A stretch of 64,000 nucleotides of DNA from Puccinia triticina (Eukaryota > Basidiomycota > Pucciniomycetes > Pucciniales > Pucciniaceae). Shown here piece after piece: positions 31,509 to 41,700 of this stretch; position 1 is the stretch's first letter, and every line of letters starts with the position of its first letter. The notes beneath the pieces are model-generated. The model made no database searches. It was not told the origin of the DNA and saw nothing but the letters and a program-made list of their open reading frames with translations. Position numbers and translations under genes: made by a program. Location: positions 6,581,501-6,645,500 of the forward strand of contig NC_070558.1 of the NCBI RefSeq assembly GCF_026914185.1, read 5' to 3'.

Positions 31509-31934
31509 CAAGAAGACCTAGATTATCTGCTTGTTTTTTTCTATAAGTTGTTGAAGGGGGTAATTATTACCCCTCTGAAATTTTCTTGAGGTACTGGGAG
31601 CTCTCCTTCCAACAGAAAAAAAATTATGGAATAATTAATTTTCAAAAATAACATTTGGGTCTCCGATTAAAGAGCAGACATCCGGGAAGGGGAATGAACC
31701 CCGGGGGTCTCACACTCAGATGCTAAGATACCGGTACATCATACTGATCACTTTTCACTCTGCCGATAAACAACAATGGATCCTCTCGCCAATAGTGCCG
31801 CCTTACCAACACGAAAGATGGCGAAAGGAGTACACAACATTGACGCACTCTCTCCCACTTTTTTTGTGATTGGACATATGGACCACCAACGGGAGAAAAG
31901 TACAACCGGGCACAGAAGAACCTCATGATATTGC

Positions 31935-32354
31935 TAGTATCATACTTGATTATCTCGTACATTCTGCAGCTAAAAGACCAACACAATGGGAACATCTTGA
32001 TCAACAAGGAGGGACACATCATCCACATTGATTTCAGCTTTTTGTTGAACAATTCGCCGGGCTCAATTGGCTTTGAGATGGCCCCGTTCAAGCGCATCCA
32101 GGACTACATCAAGGTCCTCAACCTGCCGAGTTTGTTGAGCTCTTCAAACTATTGTTCAAGAAGATTGGCAAACATGCCAAGCAAATCATCACAACCGTCA
32201 AGCTCATGCAAGTTGGTAAGATTCCCCCCCTCCCCCCAAATCTTTCCTTTCAATCATTAGAGAGAAATCTGATTGAACTTGTCCCCCCTTCACTCAATTC
32301 TGTCTTCACCCGACTCTACGACTCCTTCCAGTACTTCAGCCAGGGCGTCCTCTG
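31935..32354 (+). pseudogene. 3' fragment of a phosphatidylinositol 4-kinase (Pik1 type)
   Basis: The fragment opens near the catalytic loop: LKDQHNGNILINKEGHIIHID (family DRHNGN; here D-Q-H, an Arg to Gln change) followed by FSFLLNNSPGSIGFEMAPFK, where the activation-loop DFG reads DFS. A frameshift near 32130 moves to FVELFKLLFKKIGKHAKQII and TTVKLMQV, which ends at GTAAGA. After a short gap the extreme C-terminus YDSFQYFSQGVL and a stop at 32354 complete it. The large N-terminal part, including the helical domain and P-loop, is absent. With changed DRH and DFG residues it cannot be an active kinase. It is a truncated copy lying between the inverted arms at 31410 and 32977. Confidence 0.8.
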
Positions 32355-32976
32355 ACCCTCACCCTCCCCCCTTTGTTCACCTCCACGCTAGTTACATCAC
32401 AGTGCTTGCTTGCTTGGCTTGCTTTTGATTGCGCCTTTTGTTCCGGAAGATTGTTTTGCTTTACCACTGCTATCCTTCATACACATACTCATAGAATGGT
32501 CTACACTCGTCTCTCTCTCTTTCCCCAAATAACAATTGAATTTTAAAGATATACCTCTTTAAGGGGGCCCAGTTTGAATCCTTACAGCCAAGAAGAGCTT
32601 CCACAGCTTTAATCAAGCTAAAAAAAATTCACAACCATAACTCAGGAGACCAGGGAGTTTATCACTGCCCCAACATGCTGAAATTGCAGCAATACCTATT
32701 TGACATACAGGAAAGCTGGCAAAAATGCTGAAAATTATCAGGCCGTGAGATTGCACATTCACTATTATACTGTGAAGATTTTGTGGCTACTGGGTTACAG
32801 GAAGCAACATTTTGAATGCTTGCCACATTAAAATATGATTTTCTTTTGTCAATGTTCTCTAGGCTCAAGGAGACCCCCAAGTGACTTGATTATTTTTTTG
32901 GGGGATGATACAAAGTCCTTTTATTGATTCATCAAAAAATATCTCAAGAAAGGCAAGCAGTTTTTTCAGGGGAACA

Positions 32977-33075
32977 CACAGTGCGCAAAGAGCCGTGGCA
33001 GAAGCGCGCACTGGGGGCTGGACTTCAAGACGACGACCCCCACAGTGCGCAAAGAGTTTCTTGCAGTGCGCAAAG
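32977..33075. repeat. Inverted repeat, right arm (TTTGCGCACTG words)
   Basis: Reverse complement of 31410-31508. I looked for a target duplication outside the two arms and found none. Confidence 0.85.
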
Positions 33076-33269
33076 TAAGTCCGTAATTAAGTTTATTTTG
33101 AAACCCTTAGGAAACTTTAATGTCTCCAGGGTTGACAGAATAACCATTTGGACCCTTTGCAAGGTAACTTGCACCACCTGGTGGGTGGGTGGTGATTTCT
33201 GGCAGTACCTGACAGGTGGTGCTGGGGAGAGTGTAACCAGTGCACTGCGCTGACAAAAGCAGCAATTTT

Positions 33270-33830
33270 AACGCTGACACCCAAGCCCAATCAGTGTTTT
33301 CTGCACTACCGCTGAATTCAGCTATCTAGAGCTGATTCTTGCCGCCAAACAGCTTTAGCGCAGCGCTGGAAAGAGCGCTAGCGCGGCAGAACGGAAAAAC
33401 CGCTGAATGGTTGCTGACTGCTTTTTTGATGTCAGCGCCCTGATTTTGCTGCGCCCTGGAGCAGCGCTGACCATTGCGGGAGCGGTAGCAGGGAGGAACA
33501 CATCAACCAAACCCTCTGCCTTTCATTTGACATCGAATTGTCCTTATCATGTTGGAGTGCAGCAAAATCAGCGCGCTGACACTGAAAAAAGTGGTCAGCG
33601 TTTTTTTCTGTTGTGCTGCCGCTGAATTCAGCGCTTTCATACTGATTTCAGTGGCAGCGCAGCCGTTTGACGTTGATTTGCTGCTGATTTAGTGCACTAA
33701 AATACAAGTTTTTTTTCCAGTGATATGAAAAAGTGTTAGCGCAGCAACCCAACCACTGATTATCAGTGCAGCAAAGCAGCCCCAAGAACTGCTGCGCTGC
33801 AATTTTTGCAGTGCAGCGGTCAAACTCTTG
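33270..33830. repeat. AGCGCTGA/GAATTC-rich palindromic region
   Basis: Short words such as CAGCGCTG, AGCGCTAGCGC and CTGAATTCAGC repeat in both orientations. No gene. A similar composition appears at 47630-47830. It may be a subterminal region of an unidentified transposon. Confidence 0.5.
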
Positions 33831-33899
33831 GTGCCGGGTTCCACAGGTACTGCTTTGGATAATGGCCCAACTGACTCCCCCAGATAGGACAGGGGCTGT

Positions 33900-34430
33900 C
33901 TGATGTGCTATTTATACCTTGTTGAATAGAGGGAAACACCTCTGGTTGACAAGGTATACATACCTTGTTGAATGGTGGTTTTCCCTCCCATTGAGGGGTT
34001 ATACATACTCCTTTTCCCAGATGAAAAAAACTCCAGCTGAATTTATACCTTGTCAACTGTTGTAGGGAAAAACCTCCAGTCAACAAGGTACATATGTGTC
34101 AACTGGAGCAAAAAATCTTCAGTCAACAAATCATACATTTCTCTTCAACCGGAGGATGTTTCCTCTGATCAAAGAGGTATGTATGCATCTTCAACTGAAG
34201 GGAAATCTACCTGGTTGAAGGGGTATGATACCTTGTTGACTGCAAGGAAAAACCTCCAGTCAACAAGGTTTACATATCATGTCAATCAAAGGTGTTTCTT
34301 TATGTTTTAAGAGTTATGCAAGCCTGTTCAAACAGAAGGAAACATTTCCAGTTGAAAAGGTATACATACCCTGCCAACCAGAGGGGTCCGCCTCTGGTTG
34401 AAGAGTTTTACTCTTTGATAGTGACAACAA
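33900..34430. repeat. Array of short palindromes (CAAGGTATACATACCTTG type)
   Basis: Modules such as AAGGTATACATACCTTG, CAACCAGAG/CTCTGGTTG and CCTCCAGTCAACAAGG alternate in both orientations over 500 bp, a chain of potential hairpins like that at 3510-3860 but with different words. It abuts the hAT-like element that begins at 34435. Confidence 0.7.
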
Positions 34431-34849
34431 TAGCTAGAGCTGGTTGAAACAAACCCCTTTGCGGGTACCCGGTATCCGTTGGCGGGTACCCGCTGACCAA
34501 GAGCAGGTACCCACTGTAGGACTCCAGGGATGGATGGGTAATCAAAGTTCCTTTGAGGGGAAATAAATTGTATGATAGTTTGAAAGGCTATTACAATCTA
34601 CAGGTGGTTTGAAAGACCTGCCCCTCTAATAGTACTATGCAAATAATCAAGAGTCTTGTAATCAATATTTAAGAAAATGTGGCAGATTCCAAGATAGCTC
34701 TTACTTTTATATAGTAATATCTATCAGACCTAAATATCTAATTCAATGTGTTTTTTTAGACCGGTTATAACTAAGGATAACGTGGTTTGTTATGGTGAAG
34801 TTCCTCTACTGTTGTTGATGTTATAATTTGTACTACTACTTCTACTACT

Positions 34850-34960
34850 ATTACTACTACTGATATGCTAATAAGGAGAATGGGTTGTCGGTTGGTTGGT
34901 TGGTTGGTTGTTGGTTTGTTGTTGTTTGGTTGGTTGGTTGTTGATTGTGGGTTCTACTAC
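34850..34960. repeat. Microsatellites (TAC)n and (TTGG)n
   Basis: TACTACTAC-type repeats near 34830-34860 pass into GGTTGGTTGGTTGG and variants near 34890-34940. Confidence 0.9.
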
Positions 34961-35784
34961 TGCACTAACACTCTACTGACTGACTGACTCTACGCTACTC
35001 AAAACTACTACTGCTAAACTACCATATGTGACCAGACCTCTATAGGTTGATGGTTGAAAAAGAGAAATTATGGGGGGAGAAGAGCTCCTTTTATATTGAA
35101 GAGTGAGGGATTTTAGCTCCAGGGGAATGTGTTTGAGGGAATTTAGCTGCAGGGTATCTCAGTTGCACAGCATATGTACACCTGTACTGCACAGCCACAC
35201 AAACAATGAGGGAATTATGCTGCAGTGACCCTATTTGTACACCTTATCTGCCTGCATATATTGCACTGCCAGATGTCATGCGTTGCTATGTACCCAAGCC
35301 ACCTTCCATATCCTTCAGAAGGTGTTGCTATGTAACCAAGCCACCTTCCATGCACTCTGCACCCAACTGAAATACTCCTCCTTTCCAGGATTTGGGGGTC
35401 AAAGCCTCTTTCTGGTCCTCCTTCCTTCCTCCTCCCTTGTCCTTGTATCCACGTTGTGTATTCTTCCGTCCAATCCGCTGTGGCTACCAAAGAGTGTATG
35501 TATGTAAATGTTGTAACTGTTGTGTAAGATTATCTCCTCCTCTTGTAATGGGTTCCACCTGTATGTAACAGCTGTACTATCATAATACCTTTTCATATTT
35601 CCTTTTGGAATTGAAACAGGCACAGCACACCACACTGCCAGCGGGTGCGGGTGTCTCATATTAGGCAAAGAATGCTGCGGGTACCCGGGTATTTTGTTCC
35701 ACACCTGCTCACGGATATATGTAGCTGAGCTGTGAAGGCTGCGGACCGCCCATCCTCCGACACAGTTGGGGTTGTACATATACA

Positions 35785-35866
35785 TGTCAGGTGGGATCCA
35801 AACCCTGGATGCACTCATTGACTTCAGCCAACAACCAATGCCTTGACCACTTAAGCGGGCCCAACA
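35785..35866 (-). tRNA. Degenerate class-II tRNA-like sequence
   Basis: Read on minus, 82 nt have a pairable 7-bp acceptor (TGTTGGG with CCTGACA), a serine/leucine-type D arm (GCTTAAGTGGTCAAGGC) and a B-box-like GGTTTGGATCCC. The anticodon arm cannot be folded with a normal 5-bp stem and 7-nt loop. It is more likely a tRNA-derived relic than a working gene. Confidence 0.3.
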
Positions 35867-36077
35867 GCAGTCGGCACAAAGAGACAAATACCCATCCAAC
35901 GACAAAACCAAAGATTGCGAGACAACTGACCCAAGCGCCACACCCAGGGGGAGCCAATCTACCAATGAGCAGCGTCTTGGTAAGATGATTGATCAAAGCT
36001 TTTTTTATAATTTTTGGTTTCATCAATCACTCATTTTATAACTTGGTGCTCTTAGAACATGCAAGAAAACTTGCGCC

Positions 36078-36321
36078 CCGCGACTCAATGAGATAACTAC
36101 GCCGCAGTCCTCTGATTGGGTCCCGTGACTCAATGAGCGGCGCTCTGCGCCTCTACTACTAAAAAGAACTGTAGTTTTTATCTTATCTTTAGCAGACCTT
36201 TTTGCTGCTACTTCACATACTACCATTTTCCCCTCAACTGGGTCTTCATCAATTAGGTCCCGCGACTCAATGAGATAACTACGCCGCAGTCCTCTGAATG
36301 GGTCCCGCGACTCAATGAGCA
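36078..36321. repeat. Direct repeat of about 60 bp, two copies
   Basis: CCGCGACTCAATGAGATAAC...GGGTCCCG(T/C)GACTCAATGAG occurs at 36078 and again at 36260, spaced 182 bp, inside the hAT-like element. Confidence 0.8.
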
Positions 36322-36409
36322 GCCTTGACGGATATGAAAAGGGAGACAGGAGGCCCGGTCGGGGCCGGAGATACTGTGGTGCGCGGCTGCGGGCCAACAA
36401 GACATACAC

Positions 36410-36812
36410 CAACAATGGGAAGTTACATTATCCATGACGAAAAGTAACGGATAACGTGACTGAATCGGTGCCGTTATCATTGCGCTAACAGCAGCGTTGT
36501 TTTAGTTACATTTTTTTTTTTTTTTTGTTTTATTAGACCCGTTACGTTATCCCCCGCAATCTGAGGAGGATGACGTGCGGATAACGCGGGTTTTTTGCCA
36601 ATTTTACGGTGCTTTTGCGCCAGATAACGCGGTTAGCGCGTTATTGGCGTTATTTTTTGCAGCATCAAGGCAGAAAGTCCCCTCTGTTACGTTATCCAAA
36701 AAAGCAAAGGAACATTTCACCAGATAGCAATAACACGTTATCTGGTAACGGTGGGAAGTTACGTTACAAAAATCCCGCTGGATAACGTAACGTAAGTAAC
36801 TTCCCATTGTTG
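36410..36812. mobile_element. 403-bp TIR element (hAT-like MITE)
   Basis: Perfect 17-bp terminal inverted repeats CAACAATGGGAAGTTAC, with the 7-bp flanking repeat CATACAC (36403-36409 and 36813-36819; an 8-bp reading has one mismatch). GTTACGTTATCC words recur in both orientations inside. No coding capacity. Nested in the element at 34435-37259. Confidence 0.75.
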
Positions 36813-37743
36813 CATACACCTATGGGTGGGTGTGGCTGTAAATACCCAGGTACCTGCCACATTTTCCTTGGAATCCTGAACATCTGCACCTATTGGCGGG
36901 TACCCGCCCGCGTGTTTGTTTGGCCATCTCTAATAGTATACATGTCTTTTTTTTTTTATTTCAAAGTCCTAGGGGACTTGCAAGAGTGATTTGGGAAGAA
37001 AAACTCAACTGGTCCCGCCAAAAAGACCGCTGGTACCTGCCCGGCGGTGCCAGATGCAGTGCCGGGTGCCTGATTTTTGCAAAAAAACGTGCGGGTACCG
37101 GCAGTGCAACCAGTACCAGGGTCCATTTTGTTGATCTCTAAGCAGCAGGTACCCGCAAATACCCGGAGCGGGTACCGCTGATACCTGCTCCGCGGGTGCG
37201 GGTGTCTCATATTAGGCAAAAATCACTGCAGGTACCCGGGTTCAAATCAACCAGCTCTAACAATAGCACTCAAGACCAGCCTAGAGATATGAGCAGAGAA
37301 ATCAGAACATGGCTGAGTGCTGATGAACAAGATAGAAACGGAAATGAACAGGAGTGTTGAGATGTGAGCAACAACTTGACAAGGATGTGAGTTTGAAGCT
37401 AAACAATGATGATTGGTTAGAGAACCAAGTGAAGAGTGTTAGATTATGAGTATCCACTTGTCTCATTATGAATACGCAGCAAGTATTGTCAATTCTCACC
37501 AGCATCCAAAAAGTACCAGTGAAACCCTAACCCCACTTTGGACCGCCATCAAAAGCAATTCACACTTGCACAACCTTGCTGGTCTTTTCCTCACGCGTTT
37601 ACATCATTCTATTTGTGAGGAAGAGACTAGTAAGCACATCAACACCCTCTCACATCCTCAAGACACCAAGAATATCCAAACTGACCCAAAACTTTCCTCA
37701 TCCCTACCCCATCTTTTATTCCCATCTTCTTATAACATAGATA

Positions 37744-37962
37744 CAGTGACCCCGCCATGTAAGCATTCACGATGTAAGTATAATCACAATGTAAGCATAA
37801 TCACGATGTAAGCATAATCACAATGTAAGCATAATCACAATGTAAGCATAGCATAAATGTAGATTTCCCGCGGCCATTCTCTTGGTTTTGCTGGGATTTT
37901 ACCTTGATAAGAAGCATAGGATTTTTGTCCACCATCCTTATGCTTACATGGTGGGGTCACTG
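37744..37962. mobile_element. 219-bp pogo/Tc1-like MITE with internal 17-bp repeats
   Basis: Terminal inverted repeats CAGTGACCCC(G/A)CCATGTAAGCAT are flanked by TA on both sides, typical of pogo/Fot1 relatives. The left half contains about five copies of a 17-bp word (ATGTAAGCATAATCAC plus one base). Confidence 0.75.
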
Positions 37963-38018
37963 TATTAAACTCTCTTGTGCGCGTCCCTCAAACATCGTCA
38001 ACAATCAAAATAATCCTT

Positions 38019-38164
38019 GTGTTGCTGGAGTCCTAAGCTGTCTTGTCAAGAGTTGTCATTTACTTAGATTTGAATCATCATCATCTCAGGTGTGTTGCTG
38101 GAGTCCTAAGCTGTCTTGTCAAGAGTCATCATTTACTTAGATTTGAATCATCATCATCTCAGGT
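38019..38164 (+). repeat. 73-bp tandem duplication
   Basis: GTGTTGCTGGAGTCC...CATCATCATCTCAGGT occurs at 38019 and again at 38092 with two or three differences. Confidence 0.9.
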
Positions 38165-38778
38165 GCACTTTGCGTTCTTCCCAAAATTTACAAAGAGAAA
38201 CAAGACACTTCTTGAACAATTAAACTCAGGACTGCTGCAGACTAGGTTGCTAATGTCACAAGTTCTGCATGAAGAGGGAAATGAACTACTAAGTATAACC
38301 AATGCTCTTAACAGGATCAACAAGCTGGAATCAGTAAAATTGCTGAGAAGCTTGACATTATCTGTACCCTTTATGCTGAAATGGATGAATTATTTGGTGG
38401 TTTGCCCAATGTGAATCCTTGGTGTAGGAAAGATGCAGAGGATTCAAGCAAATCATCTGATCATTCTTAAGAGGAGGAAAATTTGGATGGCTTAGAATTG
38501 GATGAAGAGGAATAATCAAACTACTGGCTAATCAATCACCGTAAGAGGACCAAGCAGCCTGCGTCTCAGACATTTTCAAAATAATTTGAACGTGCGAGTG
38601 ACTCAGAGGAAATGATAAACTATAATTGCAAAGCAATGAGAGGATTTGACGGTATACATACCAAGCAGCCTAAATAATAAACAAATGACTGGAGCAAAGT
38701 AAACTAATGTGCCCTTACATGCAAAGCAAACATTCTGTTCATGTCATGTAAAATAAGATATGGGGGGGGGGGGGGGTA

Positions 38779-41700
38779 TCATGTTTGATCCTTGAGAGCA
38801 GGATTCGGGCGGATAGACGGGACGATAAACTTAGAAGTAGCTGCAGAAGGGACGACCAAGAAGTGATGGAGGGCGTTAGAATAAGAGGATTGGATTAAGA
38901 TATCCTGCTTCGAGCCTATCCCCTGCTCGGCGCAAAGATTTGGAACCGCGGTTGCTGCTATTGTGGATCCGGAGGTTACGGGCATAGTAGGTCTTATCGA
39001 TCGGTCGGCGTTGGTTTCTGTTAACTTGATCGTCACCCGAGGGACGTTCAGGTATCCTGGCCTGAGCGGGACTAGGACCAAATTTATTTTTTCGATTTCA
39101 TCGTCCTAAAACCAAGCGCAGAACAAAGCCAGACAAAAGGAACAGATAATTACAGTCAGAACTTCGCGCAACCGAAGAGATAGAAAGGATGGATCTAGAA
39201 CGCAAGAAAACTATGACAAATAATGACAAATAAAGAAAGAAGGAGGGGCCAACCCGAGCAATGAACATTCCACGTTTACGACCTCCGATCAACCACTGAT
39301 CCGACGATTCAGCGATTTCATAAACCAAGCCAACGGGCGGACGACCCGGAGACGGAGTGGCCCAGTTGAAAGAGGTCGAGATGAGCAGATCAATTGGCAC
39401 CGGTCTGCCTACTTGTCCTACTTGGCCTTCTTCTCCTGAGGCTCGTTGAAAATCAATCGTAGCCAAGATCTGAAAAGTCTCCACAAAAACACAAACGGGT
39501 TTTATTGCCAGATTACATCCAAACTCATTATTAGCCGGGCTGAAGTTCAGAATTTGAACGTCTTCACATGTTTTAAGAAAGGAAACCAAGATAAGAGAAA
39601 CTGACGACTGATCTTGATAATGTAAACGGATGGGTTATGCTTTGCCAAGGCAGATTAGGTGGGCAAATGACGGGAGAAGAGTCCTGAGAGGGATCCGAAA
39701 GAAGCGCGAATGAGTTCCGATGAGCTTACCACGCTTTAAGAGATGTGAATGTTAGAACTCTGAACAAACCTTAAGAACCGTACAGATTCGATCTACTAGT
39801 TGGCGCTTCTTAGCTTGATCTTTCTCGACCCGCTCACAGACCAGACTCCAGTCGACCCTCTCCTCCAGAATCCGCGTATGCAAGACGTGATCGTAGAGAT
39901 AAGTCGAATAGAATTGCTCGTCATATCGCTCTTCGTGCGTCATGATGTCCCTCACTTGTTCGACTAGAAAGCTAACGGTCTGTCTCTGGTCTTCGTCCAA
40001 GCCCACCATCAATTTTGTTCTTAGACATTCTGTAATTTCTGTAAATGAAGACGTGGATGTCAATTTATTTGCGTATCCACATGGAAACAATCAATCCTGA
40101 CGCATCCAAGCTGCAGGTCAAGTTTTTCGGAGGACTTCTACATACCAGTAATGATTGGCCGATACTTGACGATTAATTTTAACCGAGAGGAAGCTAAACA
40201 CAAAACCCAAACCGAGGATCATGAACACCTCAAAATCTGTCTCTCGAAGAATCCTCCCTTGGATGAGAGCGGGAGGCGGGCGAAGAGAATACAACAGACC
40301 AATAACCTCGGAAAAGTTACTATGAGCAGTAGAAGAGGGAGTGGTGGTAGTGGCGGCAGCGACCTTAAAGATATGATCTGAGGTTTGAGACGGAAGGATG
40401 ACCTGTTCAAGAAGAGACAGATAGATATCCATCAATCGAGAGGTCGCAACTCTTCCCAGCCGCAAGCAATCGAGAGATTATTTGGGAAATAATACGAGGC
40501 CGACACGGATCTCTGAATGCCCAGAGTCATGATGAATATACTTACAAGCGATGGCATTTTTGTACAAGCGGGTGATATCGAGAGCAGTGAATCGGAAGCT
40601 ACTGTCTCTTCGTCGAGTTCCAGACTAACCCCCGCGATCCTCAAAGGACAGCCGCGATGGGTGCTGAGTGTGAACTTGGTAAACACCCTGTCACTCCGCA
40701 AGAGATAGAAACAAGAAATATATGAGCCGGGAAGATAACAATGAGAAGGGGAAGGAGGAAACCCAAGCAGCGCGTGACAGCTCGTACCAATTGGGTCGAA
40801 AGATCTCGCGGATTTTCACCTCGATGGGCTGTGTGATTTTCAGCTTGGATGCCTTTCGAAAGGTTCGCTTGATACTCGGATCTTCACGAAGTCGGTAGTC
40901 GACACTGATATTGACCTTGAAATTTCAATAAGCAGAAATCTGGAACTATAAGACTCTCTCCCTGCAATCTTGATTTCATCTTGGGAAGGGAGAAAGAAGA
41001 CCGACCTCAACATGTGATTCGTCTACGGACGTATGGAAAGGTACGAGCAGGCAAACTGTCGACTTGGGTTGAATTCCTTCAACAATAACCTTATTTTCAC
41101 AGTCGCTGACCAACTTAACCTCTGTTGAGACATCCATACGGAAGTAAGTGATTATCTGCTAGCAACAAGCAAGATTGGGAAAAAAAAACTGACGATTATC
41201 GAGATGATCGCAGAGAGTGGAATTGTTGAATTCGAACTTTATTTCTGAGTCTGAAGAAATGCTGATCGCGGCCTGTGACAAATGATTCCTCCCACTAAAT
41301 AATCGCAGAAGGCATTTCCTAGCTTCTCCCACACGAACTACATATAGTTTCATGCACAAAAAAATCAAAATGAGGCTAGGTTTTCCACTTTCAGTCACAA
41401 TGAAAAGAATTGATTAATCAAGCCCACTATCAGGAGGTAGTTCCAGCTGGATCTCTAAGCCCAACAGATCTTTAGGAAATGAAACTATCTCTAAAACCTC
41501 TTGGTCAAGACCTTTTTCATTCTGAGATCCTTGTGGGCGATGATAATACTGAAACAAGATCCTGCTGATCCGGATTTGGGAGACATCGAGCACCAAAGTT
41601 TCGGCGACAGGCGTCTTGATTGATAAAGCATCAATTGTTTCATCGAAAGAAGAACGGGAAAAAAGGGACGGGAGGAGATATGTAGTTGAATAATTGAGAA

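Larger units (their letters stand above)
34435..37259. mobile_element. hAT-like element with 8-bp duplication, internally nested
   Basis: Ends read TAGAGCTGGTTGA and its reverse complement TCAACCAGCTCTA, flanked by the exact 8-bp duplication ACAATAGC (34427-34434 and 37260-37267). Next to each end lie several GCGGGTACC(C)GC words (34456-34515 and 35640-35690 on the left; 37075-37240 on the right), as in the element at 3331-4013. The 2.8-kb interior holds other insertions: a 403-bp TIR element (36410-36812), what looks like a separate right end GGCCATCTCTA at about 36919-36929, and no readable transposase. It is a non-autonomous mosaic. Confidence 0.7.

Noticed and set aside
31684..31775. tRNA-like sequence on minus with a B-box (GGTTCATTCCC)
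   Set aside because: No matching 5' acceptor strand, and the distance between D-arm-like and T-arm-like parts is wrong. At most a tRNA relic.
35399..35965. 188-codon open frame on minus
   Set aside because: It runs through a tRNA-like relic and hAT-like subterminal repeats and has no recognisable domain.
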